Assembly: GCF_020687385.1 (NCBI RefSeq)
Contig: NZ_JAJEQM010000009.1
Location: 46,921 to 110,920 of the forward strand
Length of the DNA stretch: 64,000 nucleotides
Direction: 5' to 3'
Source of the DNA: Hominilimicola fabiformis
GTDB lineage: Bacteria; Bacillota; Clostridia; UBA1381
In this document: in pieces, positions 52,096-61,193 of the stretch
Layout: every line of letters starts with the position of its first letter
Numbering within the stretch: position 1 is the first letter of the stretch
The notes under the pieces: generated by a model
Told to the model about the DNA's origin: nothing
Database searches by the model: none
What the model saw: only the letters and a program-made list of their open reading frames with translations
Translations under genes and position numbers: made by a program

Positions 52096-54247
52096 TAAAA
52101 AGTTTGAAAATGTCCGCAGCGGTAAAAGTTTTTGGTATAAAGAAATTATATTCGGAATTATTTTTTTGATAATTGTATTTGTCGGTTCTGCACAGGTCGA
52201 CAAAAAAGCAGCTAAATCTCAAGTCAATTCTACTATAAGCTATGTTAAAACTCAATGCTCAATATATGCAAGATACAATGACGCAACGGAAACAAAAACG
52301 CTTATGAGAGTTATAGTAAATACGCAACAGGTAAATCGAGATATAGAGTTTTGCGGTTCGGAGCTTGATGTGGAAGCGTTGAAAAAATATGCGTCTGAAC
52401 AACGTCTGACAGGTATTATAGTAATGGACGAAAACGGCAAAGTCGAAGAAGAGTGCAGCAGTGACGGATTAAATTCCGAAAGCTTGAAAAAATATATACA
52501 AAAAACTGCAGTGCTTGACGTTGCAAAATATCCGAAAAAGACTTATACGGCACATATTGATTTTGCTGACGGTTCGTATGTCAACTTAGCGTCACAGGGA
52601 AGAATTGATAAAACAGGTGTGATAGTTGGATTTCATCATACTAACGCTGAGTATGCAAAAAATTATAACCTTACTGTGCAAAGCTTACTTTCGGGATATG
52701 ATACATATCGTGACGGAATAATCGCAATAACAGACGGACACAAAATAGTGGCGTCTAACGATGAAAGTATGGTAGGTAAAAACGTTAAAGAAAACGAGGT
52801 TGTCAGAAAACTGAGAAATAACGGTAAAATCGGCAAATTGGTTAGAGTACAGAATAAGTTTGAAGGCTATTACGGCAGTATGGATAAGAGCAGAGATTAC
52901 TATATATATGTGTATCTGCCGGAATGTACGGTTTTTGAAATTGTACCGAGAAATATACTCTATGCGCTTGCAATGTATATAACATTGCTTATTATTATCC
53001 AACTTATCAAGCAGAGTTCGGAAAGAAAGTACCTTGTTGAACAGAATAAACGTGAGAAGGAATACAAGGAAAAGCTTATGGAATCAGCGAAAAAGGCAGA
53101 ACAGGCAAACACTGCAAAGACGGAATTTTTACAGCGAATGAGCCACGATATTCGCACGCCGATAAACGGTATACGCGGTATGATAGAGCTTGCGGATTAT
53201 TACAGTGATGATTTGCAAAAACAGGAGGAATGTCGTAAAAAGATATGGGACGCGTCCGGATTGTTGCTTGAATTGATTAATGAAGTACTTGATATGGGTA
53301 AACTTGAATCCGGCGAAATTCTTCTTGAAGAACGTGAATTTAATTTAAAAAAGTTGCTTGGTGACATTGTTAATGTGGTCGAGAAACAGTCGAAAGAACA
53401 TCAGCTTGAAATTGTTCAATGCGATTATCAGATTGAACATTGGAACTTGATCGGAAGTCCTATACATATAAAGCGTATGCTTATGAACATATTGAGCAAT
53501 GCCGTTAAGTATAACAGGTACAATGGCAAGATTATACTTGATTGCCGAGAGGTGAGTTGTATCGGTAATGTGGCGCTGATTGAATTTATTTGTAAGGATA
53601 CAGGTATCGGAATGAGTAAGGAATTTCAGGAACATATTTTTGAGCCGTTCGCACAGGAATTTAACAGTGCAAGAAGTTCGTTCGGCGGTACCGGTCTTGG
53701 TATGCCGATTGCGAAAAGCCTTGTTGAAACAATGGGTGGCAATATTGAATTTGAAAGTGAAAAAAATGTCGGAACTACTTTCAGATTGAAAATTCCGTTT
53801 AAGATTGATGATTGCGTTCATATCGAAGAACCGACAGAGGAAGAACATAATGTTTCCATAGAGGGAGTACGCGTGCTTGTTGCGGAAGATAATGACCTTA
53901 ATATGGAGATTACGGAATTTGTGCTTTCATCAGTCGGCGCGGTGGTAATAAAAGCGTCAAACGGTCAAGAGGCAATAGAGATTTTTGAAAAATCTGAAGT
54001 CGGAGAAATTGACATTATATTGATGGACGTTATGATGCCGGGCGTTGACGGATTGGCTGCAACACGAATTATACGCTCAATGAGCAGAGAGGACGCAAAG
54101 ACAATACCGATTATCGCAATGACTGCAAATGCGTTTTCGGAGGATCGTCTCAGAGCTGTTGAGGCAGGTATGAATGAACATCTTGCAAAACCGCTTGAAT
54201 CGACTGTTATTATTAAAACGATTGCGAAATATTTGAAAGAAGAATAA
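52088..54247 (+). CDS. Hybrid sensor histidine kinase with receiver domain
   Basis: A 719-residue membrane kinase. One membrane helix at ~18-36, an extracytoplasmic sensor domain (~37-290), a second helix (~295-315), a coiled coil and HisKA with phospho-His353 in RMSHDIRTPINGI, the ATPase domain (NILSNAVKYN, DTGIGM, GGTGLGMPIAK) and a C-terminal receiver with phospho-Asp647 in ILMDVMMPG. I choose TTG 52088, which has GGAGGTG at the right spacing and overlaps the lipoprotein gene by 8 bp; an ATG at 52058 has no site. No HPt domain is present, so a separate HPt protein such as that at 37.6 kb may take over the phosphate. Confidence 0.9.
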   Translation: MNDKKFENVRSGKSFWYKEIIFGIIFLIIVFVGSAQVDKKAAKSQVNSTISYVKTQCSIYARYNDATETKTLMRVIVNTQQVNRDIEFCGSELDVEALKKYASEQRLTGIIVMDENGKVEEECSSDGLNSESLKKYIQKTAVLDVAKYPKKTYTAHIDFADGSYVNLASQGRIDKTGVIVGFHHTNAEYAKNYNLTVQSLLSGYDTYRDGIIAITDGHKIVASNDESMVGKNVKENEVVRKLRNNGKIGKLVRVQNKFEGYYGSMDKSRDYYIYVYLPECTVFEIVPRNILYALAMYITLLIIIQLIKQSSERKYLVEQNKREKEYKEKLMESAKKAEQANTAKTEFLQRMSHDIRTPINGIRGMIELADYYSDDLQKQEECRKKIWDASGLLLELINEVLDMGKLESGEILLEEREFNLKKLLGDIVNVVEKQSKEHQLEIVQCDYQIEHWNLIGSPIHIKRMLMNILSNAVKYNRYNGKIILDCREVSCIGNVALIEFICKDTGIGMSKEFQEHIFEPFAQEFNSARSSFGGTGLGMPIAKSLVETMGGNIEFESEKNVGTTFRLKIPFKIDDCVHIEEPTEEEHNVSIEGVRVLVAEDNDLNMEITEFVLSSVGAVVIKASNGQEAIEIFEKSEVGEIDIILMDVMMPGVDGLAATRIIRSMSREDAKTIPIIAMTANAFSEDRLRAVEAGMNEHLAKPLESTVIIKTIAKYLKEE

Positions 54248-54250
54248 TAA

Positions 54251-54284
54251 AAAAGCAGATACTGTGTTGTATCTGCTTTTTTGT
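54251..54284 (+). terminator. Terminator after the sensor kinase
   Basis: A 12-bp stem AAAAGCAGATAC / GTATCTGCTTTT with a 6-nt loop and TT tail. Confidence 0.9.
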
Positions 54285-54345
54285 ACATTATATACAAATA
54301 ATTCCAATAAAAACTGTATAAAAGGTAAAAATTAACAAATGAGTA

Positions 54346-54374
54346 TTTACAAATTAAGTAATATATGCTATTAT
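54346..54374 (+). promoter_or_regulatory. Promoter of the small Cys-rich protein gene
   Basis: TTTACA, 17-nt spacer, TATTAT. Confidence 0.6.
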
Positions 54375-54445
54375 ATATACAGATAACAGGTAAAGTTATC
54401 CAAAAAATACTTAAATTATTTAATTTACAAAGGAGTGTGTTTACT

Positions 54446-54736
54446 ATGTTAAAGAAAATTGTTTCAGGAATGTTGGCAGCGGGAATGATGTTGGCGAGTG
54501 TATCGGCATTTGCCTGTGATTGCGGATCGGAGTACAAAAAAACTTATGAGTATCCATACATCGGAAATGACAAGCACCAGGTAGCATACCGCTGCAGTAA
54601 TCCGAATTGCGATGATCCGTTTACATTGGTAGGAACATACGATTGTACATACGAGTGGGTTGAATATGAAAATCCGGATACATGGTCAATTTCGTGGGTT
54701 CAAATGTGTACTGTTTGCGGACATATTAAAGATTAA
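54446..54736 (+). CDS. Small secreted Cys-rich protein
   Basis: A 96-residue protein with a clear signal peptide (MLKKIVSGMLAAGMMLASVSAFA). The mature ~72 residues start with CDCGSEY and contain seven Cys: CDC, C..PNC (RCSNPNCDD), one in YDCTYEW, and CTVCGH at the end. The paired Cys spacing (CxC, CxxxxC, CxxC) suggests a zinc-ribbon-like metal site or disulfides. It has its own promoter, a ribosome binding site AAAGGAGTG and its own terminator, so it is a well-organised single gene. I recognise no family. Possible roles include a redox, metal or signalling factor outside the cell. Confidence 0.75.
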   Translation: MLKKIVSGMLAAGMMLASVSAFACDCGSEYKKTYEYPYIGNDKHQVAYRCSNPNCDDPFTLVGTYDCTYEWVEYENPDTWSISWVQMCTVCGHIKD

Positions 54737-54744
54737 AACAAAAT

Positions 54745-54775
54745 AAATGCCACATCGAGAGATGTGGCATTTTTG
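54745..54775 (+). terminator. Terminator after the Cys-rich protein gene
   Basis: A 12-bp stem AAATGCCACATC / GATGTGGCATTT with loop GAGA and a T-run. Confidence 0.9.
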
Positions 54776-54988
54776 ATTGCAGATAAAACCATAACTGTTT
54801 TATATACAATTTGATATATGCTTTAATGTACAAAATACGATTAAGATTTTTGCACACAATTAACAAATTTGCCGAAAGGACTTTATTTTTTGTCTAAAAT
54901 GTAGTAAAATATTCCTTGTAGCGTTGTAGAACAGTAGTCTGTAAAAAACAGAACAAAATTTTTATGTAAAACGGAAGGACGGAGAAAA

Positions 54989-56572
54989 ATGGAACAAAAT
55001 TTACATCAAACGCAAACTGTTACAGTTATTGCACTTATAATCTTTGCATTAATAATGATTGCAATAGGTATATTCAGTGCAAGAAAGACGAAAACAATGG
55101 ACGGATTTCTGCTTGGCGGCAGAAAAATCGGTGCATGGGTAAGTGCCTTTGCATACGGTACGTCATATTTTTCGGCAGTTATTTTTGTAGGCTATGCGGG
55201 ACAGCATGGCTGGAACATCGGTTTGGGCAGTATTTGGATAGGCATAGGTAATGCGATATTCGGCTGTCTGCTTGCGTGGATGCTTTTGGCAAAACGTACA
55301 CGAACGATGACACATACTTTAAAATCAAAAACTATGCCTGAATTTTTTGAAGGGCGATTTAATTCAACAAAGATGAAAGTCTTTGCCGCAATTATTATAT
55401 TCGTATTCCTTGTACCGTACAGTGCGGCGGTTTATAAAGGACTCGGCTCAATGTTCACAACGATTTTCCCAACGGTATCGGTTAATACCTGGATGCTTGT
55501 TATAGCTGTTTTGACGGCGATTTATCTTGTTCTCGGCGGATATGTCGCAACGGCATACACCGATTTTGTACAAGGTATAATTATGATTGTCGGAGTATTT
55601 GCAATGGTAGTTGCTATTGTTAAAAATCCGAACGTAGGCGGTTTTTCACACTTCTTCTCAAATCTTGCGTCTGTTGCCGATAACGGTGACAAGATAACGG
55701 GCGCTCAGCTTACAAGCTGGTACGGCGGAGCAAATTGGAAATTCCTATGCGTAAATATTTTGCTTACAAGTTTCGGTACATGGGGACTTCCTCAAATGGT
55801 TAGCAAATATTATGCGGTTAAAGATATTAAATCAATTCATAAAGCGACTGTTATTTCAACAGTATTTGCACTTATAATCGGTGCGGGTGCATACTTTGTC
55901 GGCTCACTTTCAAGACTTGTTTTGAATAACCAACTACCTGAAGGCGGAGTTGATGCGGTTATTCCGAATACATTGCTTACAGCACTCGGTGACCCTAATA
56001 TCGTAACAACAATCATTCTTGCGGTAATACTTATTCTTTTGTTGTCGGCGTCAATGTCAACGCTTTCATCAATAGTTTTGTCATCTGCATCGGCTATTTC
56101 GGTTGACTTAATTCCGGCAGTGAATAAGAATTACAGCGGAAAAAATCAAATGATTTTAACAAGAGCACTCTGTCTTTTGTTCGTTGCACTTTCATACATA
56201 TTCGCAACGGGCAACATTACGATTATAGTAAATATTATGTCATTCAGTTGGGGCATAGTATCGGGCTGTTTTATCGGTCCTTACATATGGGGTATTTATT
56301 CAAAGAAAACAACAAAAGCAGGTGCCTGGGCAGGTATGATTCTTGGATTTTTGACTGTTGCGGTTACAACAATCGTGCTTACATCAATGAATAACGCAAG
56401 CTGTGATACTGTATACGAAGCATTCAAGCTTGCCGCAAAGAAAGCACCTGAAATGGGTGTTGCCGCAATGGCTGTGTCACTTGCAGCAGTGCCTGTTGTA
56501 TCAATGTTTACAAAAAAATATGATGATAAATTCCTTGACGGAGTGTTTGCAAAGAACGCCGACGAGGATTAA
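54989..56572 (+). CDS. Sodium:solute symporter (SSS family)
   Basis: A 527-residue membrane protein with about 13 hydrophobic segments that couples Na+ influx to uptake of a small organic solute. The signature GGRKIGAWVSAFAYGTSYFSAVIFVGYAGQHG and the TAYTDFVQGIIMIVG block are typical of the family, which includes carboxylate, proline and sugar transporters. It lies 18 bp upstream of an acyl-CoA ligase gene in one operon, so a carboxylic acid is the likely substrate. The start is ATG 54989 behind GGAAGGACGGAG. The exact substrate is unknown. Confidence 0.9.
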   Translation: MEQNLHQTQTVTVIALIIFALIMIAIGIFSARKTKTMDGFLLGGRKIGAWVSAFAYGTSYFSAVIFVGYAGQHGWNIGLGSIWIGIGNAIFGCLLAWMLLAKRTRTMTHTLKSKTMPEFFEGRFNSTKMKVFAAIIIFVFLVPYSAAVYKGLGSMFTTIFPTVSVNTWMLVIAVLTAIYLVLGGYVATAYTDFVQGIIMIVGVFAMVVAIVKNPNVGGFSHFFSNLASVADNGDKITGAQLTSWYGGANWKFLCVNILLTSFGTWGLPQMVSKYYAVKDIKSIHKATVISTVFALIIGAGAYFVGSLSRLVLNNQLPEGGVDAVIPNTLLTALGDPNIVTTIILAVILILLLSASMSTLSSIVLSSASAISVDLIPAVNKNYSGKNQMILTRALCLLFVALSYIFATGNITIIVNIMSFSWGIVSGCFIGPYIWGIYSKKTTKAGAWAGMILGFLTVAVTTIVLTSMNNASCDTVYEAFKLAAKKAPEMGVAAMAVSLAAVPVVSMFTKKYDDKFLDGVFAKNADED

Positions 56573-56590
56573 AAAGGAGATATTATAAAA

Positions 56591-58225
56591 ATGCCAATTA
56601 CTGAACTACTTGAAAAAAACGCACAAATGTACGGTGATGAGGTAAGCCTTGTGGAGATTAACCCAAAGGCTATGGAACACGCAAAGGTTACATGGAGAGA
56701 ATACTCTCTTATCGAAACAAACCCTATGGAGGCAGGTCGTACCGAGATAACTTGGAAAGAGTTTGACAAAAGGTCAAACCGATTTGCGAATTTGCTTCTA
56801 AGCCGTGGTATTAAAAAAGGCGACAAGGTTGCTATACTTCTTATGAACTGTCTTGAATGGCTGCCGATATACTTCGGTATATTGAAAGCCGGAGCAATCG
56901 CTGTGCCGTTAAATTACAGATATACGGCTGAAGAGATTAAGTATTGCCTTGAGCTTGCAGAGGCAGACGTGCTTGTGTTCGGTCCTGAATTTATCGGCAG
57001 AGTTGAGGAAATAAGCGACAGAATACCGGGCGTAAAGCAGACGTTTTATGTGGGTGCGGAATGCCCTACATTTGCGGAGAGCTATGACTATCTTGTTAAA
57101 TTTATGCGCAGCATTAAGCCTGATGTTGAAATAACTGACGACGATAATGCCGCAATATATTTTTCATCGGGAACAACAGGTTTCCCGAAAGCGATTTTAC
57201 ACGCACACAGAAGTCTTGTTCATTCCGCAATTGTTGAACAAAAACATCACGGACAAACTCATGATGATGTGTTCTTGTGCATACCTCCGCTTTACCATAC
57301 GGGTGCAAAAATGCACTGGTTCGGAAGTCTTATTTCGGGCGGTAAAGCCGTACTTCTAAAGGGTATAAAGCCTGAATGGATTTTACAGGCGGTGTCGGAA
57401 GAAGAATGTACAATAGTATGGCTTTTAGTGCCGTGGGCACAGGATATACTTGATGCGATTGAAAGCGGTGAAGTAAAACTTGACAAATACAAACTTGACC
57501 AATGGCGATTAATGCACATAGGTGCTCAACCTGTTCCGCCGAGTCTTATCAAGAGATGGAAGAAGTATTTCCCTAATCATCAGTATGATACAAACTACGG
57601 TCTTAGCGAATCAATCGGACCGGGTTGTGTACATCTTGGCGTTGAGAATATACATAAAGTCGGTGCAATCGGTAAAGCCGGTTACGGTTGGGAAGTTAAG
57701 ATTGTCGATAAAGACGGCAATACCGTTAAGCAAGGCGAAGTCGGCGAACTTTGCGTAAAAGGTCCGGGCGTAATGCGTTGCTACTATAACGATAAAAAGG
57801 CTACCGATGAAGTGTTAAAGGACGGTTGGCTTTTGACGGGTGACGTTGCGAAAGAGGACGAGGACGGATTTATTTACCTTGTTGACAGAGCGAAAGACGT
57901 TATCATTTCGGGCGGTGAAAACTTGTATCCGGTACAGATTGAGGACTTTTTAAGAAAACATGATGCAATTAAGGACGTAGCCGTTATCGGTTTGCCTGAT
58001 ACAAGATTGGGCGAGATTGCGGCGGCAATTATTGAATTAAAGCCTGACCACGTCTGTACGGAGGCAGAAATCGAAGATTTCTGCAAAGAATTACCGAGAT
58101 ATAAAAGACCGCATAAGTTTATTTTTGCAGACGTTCCGAGAAATCCTACGGGTAAAATCGAAAAACCTAAACTTCGTGAAATTTATTGCGGTGAAAGCGT
58201 TGTCGCAAAACAAATTGAAAATTAA
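56591..58225 (+). CDS. AMP-forming acyl-CoA ligase
   Basis: Activates a carboxylic acid to its CoA thioester via an acyl-adenylate. The 544-residue protein has AIYFSSGTTGFPKAILHAHRS (P-loop-like A3 motif), YGLSESIGPG (A5), GWLLTGDVAKEDEDGFIYLVDRAKDVIISGGENLYP (A7/A8) and NPTGKIEKPKLR with the catalytic Lys. The N-terminus carries an odd duplicated-looking stretch (HAKVTWREYSLIETNPMEAGRTEITWKEFDK) that is about 25 residues longer than usual. It follows the SSS transporter, so both probably import and activate the same acid. A terminator follows. Substrate chain length unknown. Confidence 0.9.
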   Translation: MPITELLEKNAQMYGDEVSLVEINPKAMEHAKVTWREYSLIETNPMEAGRTEITWKEFDKRSNRFANLLLSRGIKKGDKVAILLMNCLEWLPIYFGILKAGAIAVPLNYRYTAEEIKYCLELAEADVLVFGPEFIGRVEEISDRIPGVKQTFYVGAECPTFAESYDYLVKFMRSIKPDVEITDDDNAAIYFSSGTTGFPKAILHAHRSLVHSAIVEQKHHGQTHDDVFLCIPPLYHTGAKMHWFGSLISGGKAVLLKGIKPEWILQAVSEEECTIVWLLVPWAQDILDAIESGEVKLDKYKLDQWRLMHIGAQPVPPSLIKRWKKYFPNHQYDTNYGLSESIGPGCVHLGVENIHKVGAIGKAGYGWEVKIVDKDGNTVKQGEVGELCVKGPGVMRCYYNDKKATDEVLKDGWLLTGDVAKEDEDGFIYLVDRAKDVIISGGENLYPVQIEDFLRKHDAIKDVAVIGLPDTRLGEIAAAIIELKPDHVCTEAEIEDFCKELPRYKRPHKFIFADVPRNPTGKIEKPKLREIYCGESVVAKQIEN

Positions 58226-58237
58226 TATTAATTCAAG

Positions 58238-58265
58238 AAAGGTGTCGCTATGACACCTTTTTTGT
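58238..58265 (+). terminator. Terminator after the acyl-CoA ligase
   Basis: Stem AAAGGTGTC / GACACCTTT with a 5-nt loop and T-run. Confidence 0.9.
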
Positions 58266-58329
58266 TGCAAAATTTTTGAGTTTGTATTATACTGTCTGTA
58301 AATAATATGTGAAAAAGATGTGAGTTATA

Positions 58330-58992
58330 ATGGTGGATTATGAAATTAAATATACAAATCGAAAAACACTTGCGATATACATAACGAAAGAAGCAAGAGT
58401 GGAAGTGCGTTGTAACAAGCGTGTACGCAAAGCGGATATTGAACGGTTTATCTGTGAAAAAGAAAAGTGGATAAACGAAAAACTTGAATTAATGCGTAAC
58501 AGAAAGAGCGTGTTGATTGGTAACGGAAGTAAGATTTTGTACTTGGGTAAAGAGTATGAAATTGTTGTTTCCGAAAGCAAAGAGGGTATGTATGACGATA
58601 AATTTTTTGTACATCCGAGCAGTGACAAAAGATACGTTTATATCGTTTTAGAGAAGTTTTATAAACAAAAAGCAAAAGAAATAATAGCCGAACGGCTGCA
58701 CAAATATGAGCAGATTATGGGCTTGTATTCAACCAAATTCGGTATAACGTCCGCAAATACAAGATGGGGTTCGTGCAGCGGAAAGAACAGTATCAACTTC
58801 ACTTGGAAACTTGTTATGGCGGATATTGATGTGATAGATTACGTTGTCGTGCACGAAATCGCACATATAAAAGAAAAAAATCACGGTAAGAATTTTTGGA
58901 ACTTGGTCGGTAAATATTATCCGAATTATAAATCTGCAAGAGTGTATTTAAGAAATTTATCGGTAAGAATACAGCAAGATAACTGGATATAA
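58330..58992 (+). CDS. YgjP-like metallopeptidase domain protein (DUF45/SprT-like)
   Basis: A 220-residue cytoplasmic zinc-protease-like protein. NTRWGSCSGKNSINFTWKLVMADIDVIDYVVVHEIAHIKEKNHGKNFW contains the HExxH zinc motif (HEIAH) and a third His downstream, the arrangement of the YgjP/DUF45 group. The N-terminal half is a helical domain with several Lys-rich segments. The start is ATG 58330; upstream sequence is AT-rich with a weak ribosome binding site (GTGAG). It sits in front of the RlaP locus but has its own terminator. The family is widespread, usually next to restriction or repair genes; the substrate is unknown. Confidence 0.85.
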   Translation: MVDYEIKYTNRKTLAIYITKEARVEVRCNKRVRKADIERFICEKEKWINEKLELMRNRKSVLIGNGSKILYLGKEYEIVVSESKEGMYDDKFFVHPSSDKRYVYIVLEKFYKQKAKEIIAERLHKYEQIMGLYSTKFGITSANTRWGSCSGKNSINFTWKLVMADIDVIDYVVVHEIAHIKEKNHGKNFWNLVGKYYPNYKSARVYLRNLSVRIQQDNWI

Positions 58993-59072
58993 AATTTTTT
59001 ACAAAAAATTTTTTAAAAATGCAACGTTTTCCTTTGACCGTTTGTTTTATATATGAGGACCTCAAAAAAGTA

Positions 59073-59103
59073 AAAAATGCCGAACTTTTTCGGCATTTTT
59101 TTG
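59073..59103 (+). terminator. Terminator after the YgjP-like gene
   Basis: Stem AATGCCGA / TCGGCATT with flanking A- and T-runs. Confidence 0.85.
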
Positions 59104-59104
59104 T

Positions 59105-59151
59105 TTTCGCAACTTATTATCCTATATATTGGACTTAGGTTGTGATATAAT
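59105..59151 (+). promoter_or_regulatory. RlaP operon promoter with upstream element
   Basis: TTTCGCAACTT starts exactly 41 nt before a TATAAT box (59146-59151). There is no good -35 box at the 17-nt position, as expected for an activator-dependent promoter. The same element at the same distance precedes the ncRNA array at 62098. The likely binding protein is one of the two WYL regulators in the operon. Confidence 0.65.
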
Positions 59152-59185
59152 TTAATCAAGTAAAAGTTTAAGTGGGGTGAAAAGT

Positions 59186-59956
59186 ATGGATATATCAAGC
59201 AAAATGCAAAATGTGATAGAAGAACAATTAAAGGAAATTGAAGAAAAAGAAAATGTGAAGATAATTTATTGTGTTGAATCGGGAAGTCGTGCGTGGGGAT
59301 TTGCGTCACCGGACAGTGATTATGACGTGAGATTTATATATGTACGCAATAAAGAGGATTATTTGAAATTGAATAAAAATCGTGATGTTATAGAGTGGCG
59401 ACTTGATGATGTTCTTGACATAAACGGCTGGGATATACAAAAAGCACTTAGGCTGTTGTACAAGTCCAATCCGACTTTGTTTGAATGGAGTATGTCGCCG
59501 ATAGTATACAAGACAACACCTCAATGGGAAAAGATTTCGGGAATTGTAAGTCAGTATTTCCTTGAAAAAACAGGTGTGTATCACTATTTGAGTATGGCAA
59601 AAGGAAATTACAGAGAATATTTGAAAACCGATGAAGTGAAATTAAAAAAATATTTTTATGTTATAAGACCTATTCTTGCGTGTAAGTGGATTTTGGATAA
59701 GAAAACCGCACCGCCTATGTTATTTTCGGAATTGATGAATGAGTGCCTTGACGATGAATTGAAACCAGAAATAAATCGCTTGCTTGAAATAAAAAAACAA
59801 ACTTCCGAACTCGGAAAAGGAAAAAGAATTGATGTTATAAACGACTATATCGAAAAAGAACTTGCGGAAATTGAAAAGAAAGCCGATATAATTGAAAATG
59901 AATATAACGATTGGGAGATTTTAAATAAAATATTTTTAGAAATATTAGAGCAGTAG
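59186..59956 (+). CDS. RlaP/YcgL-type nucleotidyltransferase
   Basis: A 256-residue protein of the DNA-polymerase-beta-like nucleotidyltransferase fold (PF10127 type). The active-site strand reads ESGSRAWGFASPDSDYDVRFIYV at residues ~31-53, with GS and two Asp (D45, D47) for metal binding. The rest is helical with conserved NPTLFEWSMSPIVY and ACKWILDKKTAPPMLFSEL. Members are known from RNA-repair loci together with Ro/TROVE proteins, Y RNAs, WYL regulators and RtcB ligases. I start at ATG 59186 behind TGGGGTG. It is the first gene of an operon with the two WYL genes. The substrate, perhaps an RNA end, is unproven. Confidence 0.85.
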   Translation: MDISSKMQNVIEEQLKEIEEKENVKIIYCVESGSRAWGFASPDSDYDVRFIYVRNKEDYLKLNKNRDVIEWRLDDVLDINGWDIQKALRLLYKSNPTLFEWSMSPIVYKTTPQWEKISGIVSQYFLEKTGVYHYLSMAKGNYREYLKTDEVKLKKYFYVIRPILACKWILDKKTAPPMLFSELMNECLDDELKPEINRLLEIKKQTSELGKGKRIDVINDYIEKELAEIEKKADIIENEYNDWEILNKIFLEILEQ

Positions 59957-59966
59957 GGGTGGAAAT

Positions 59967-61193
59967 ATGGCATACAGTGAGCTTATAAAGAATTTTGAAA
60001 ATATTCGTGATTATATAAGTCAATTTTATGTGTACGGATTTAAAAGACGTAAAGATTATGACAAAAAAAGCAGCAGAAGTTATGATAATGAACGTCGCAG
60101 AATTGAAAGTTGGCTTGGGGAATATATGTGTTTCACAAATGAGTCGGACGGCAAAAGTGCTTTTTTATCACTTGACAGCAGAACTGTTTTGCATAATCCG
60201 CTATACAAGGCATTTAAGGCGAAAAGCTTTACCGATAAGGATATAATGCTGCATTTTTATATACTCGATATTTTGAAAAACAAAAGTCTTTCGTCAAGTG
60301 AAATTGCCGATGAAATAGCGAATGAATATTTCTCAATGTTTGAGAGTGTCAAGGAATGTGATGAGTCAACCATAAGAAAAAAGTTAAACGAATATGAAAA
60401 GTTGGGGCTTATAAAAAGTGAAAAGCAGGGCAGAAAAAGAATATACAGTTTAAACGAATGTGATGTTGATTTGGATAAGTGGAGAGATGCACTGTCATTT
60501 TTTACGGAGGTTAATCCTATCGGAGTTATCGGCTCGTATTTGCTTGACAAATTTGACAATGAAGAAAATCCGTTCAGATTTAAACATCACTATATATTCA
60601 ACGCACTTGAAAGTGAAGTGCTGTATGATTTGCTTGATATAATGAACGGCAACTGTAATGCGGAAATAAAATTATTTTCAAACAATATGCAAAAAATAAA
60701 AACATATAAAGTTTTACCGCTTAAAATTTATGTCAGTACATATTACGGCAGACGGTATGTTTTGGTGTGGAATTATATTTTTAAACGCTTTGCATTTTAC
60801 AGACTTGACAGAATAAAAGAGGCTTGTAAGTCAAATGAATGTACAAATAAAAATGAAATGATGACAAGAGCCGATACTGCTGTGCAAAAATTATGGGGAG
60901 TGTCGTTCGGAAAAGAAAACTACATCGAAAAACTTGAAATGACTGTCCGCATAGCAAAGGGCGAGGAATATATTTTAAAACGGCTCGAAAGAGAAAAAAG
61001 AAACGGAACTATCCAAAAACTTGCAAACGGTGATTACAAGTTTATGACGGAAGTATATGACGCGTCGGAAATGATACCGTGGATAAAAACATTTACAGGC
61101 AGAATAGTTGAAATAAAGTGCAGTAATGAACGTGTTGAAAAACAAATAAAAGAAGATTTTGAAATGATGAAGAGGATATACGAGGTGCGGTAA
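59967..61193 (+). CDS. WYL-domain transcriptional regulator 1
   Basis: A 408-residue regulator. The N-terminal ~90 residues are unusual for the family; residues ~95-165 form a winged helix (ILDILKNKSLSSSEIADEIAN, STIRKKLNEYEKLGLIKSEKQGRKRIYSL). The WYL domain is about 215-290 (LPLKIYVSTYYGRRYVLVWNYIFKRFAFYRLDRI) and is followed by a C-terminal WCX-like domain. It begins 10 bp after the RlaP gene and overlaps WYL 2 by 1 bp. Together with WYL 2 it may form a heteromer. WYL domains bind RNA or DNA fragments, so it could sense damaged RNA and activate the two linked promoters. Confidence 0.85.
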   Translation: MAYSELIKNFENIRDYISQFYVYGFKRRKDYDKKSSRSYDNERRRIESWLGEYMCFTNESDGKSAFLSLDSRTVLHNPLYKAFKAKSFTDKDIMLHFYILDILKNKSLSSSEIADEIANEYFSMFESVKECDESTIRKKLNEYEKLGLIKSEKQGRKRIYSLNECDVDLDKWRDALSFFTEVNPIGVIGSYLLDKFDNEENPFRFKHHYIFNALESEVLYDLLDIMNGNCNAEIKLFSNNMQKIKTYKVLPLKIYVSTYYGRRYVLVWNYIFKRFAFYRLDRIKEACKSNECTNKNEMMTRADTAVQKLWGVSFGKENYIEKLEMTVRIAKGEEYILKRLEREKRNGTIQKLANGDYKFMTEVYDASEMIPWIKTFTGRIVEIKCSNERVEKQIKEDFEMMKRIYEVR

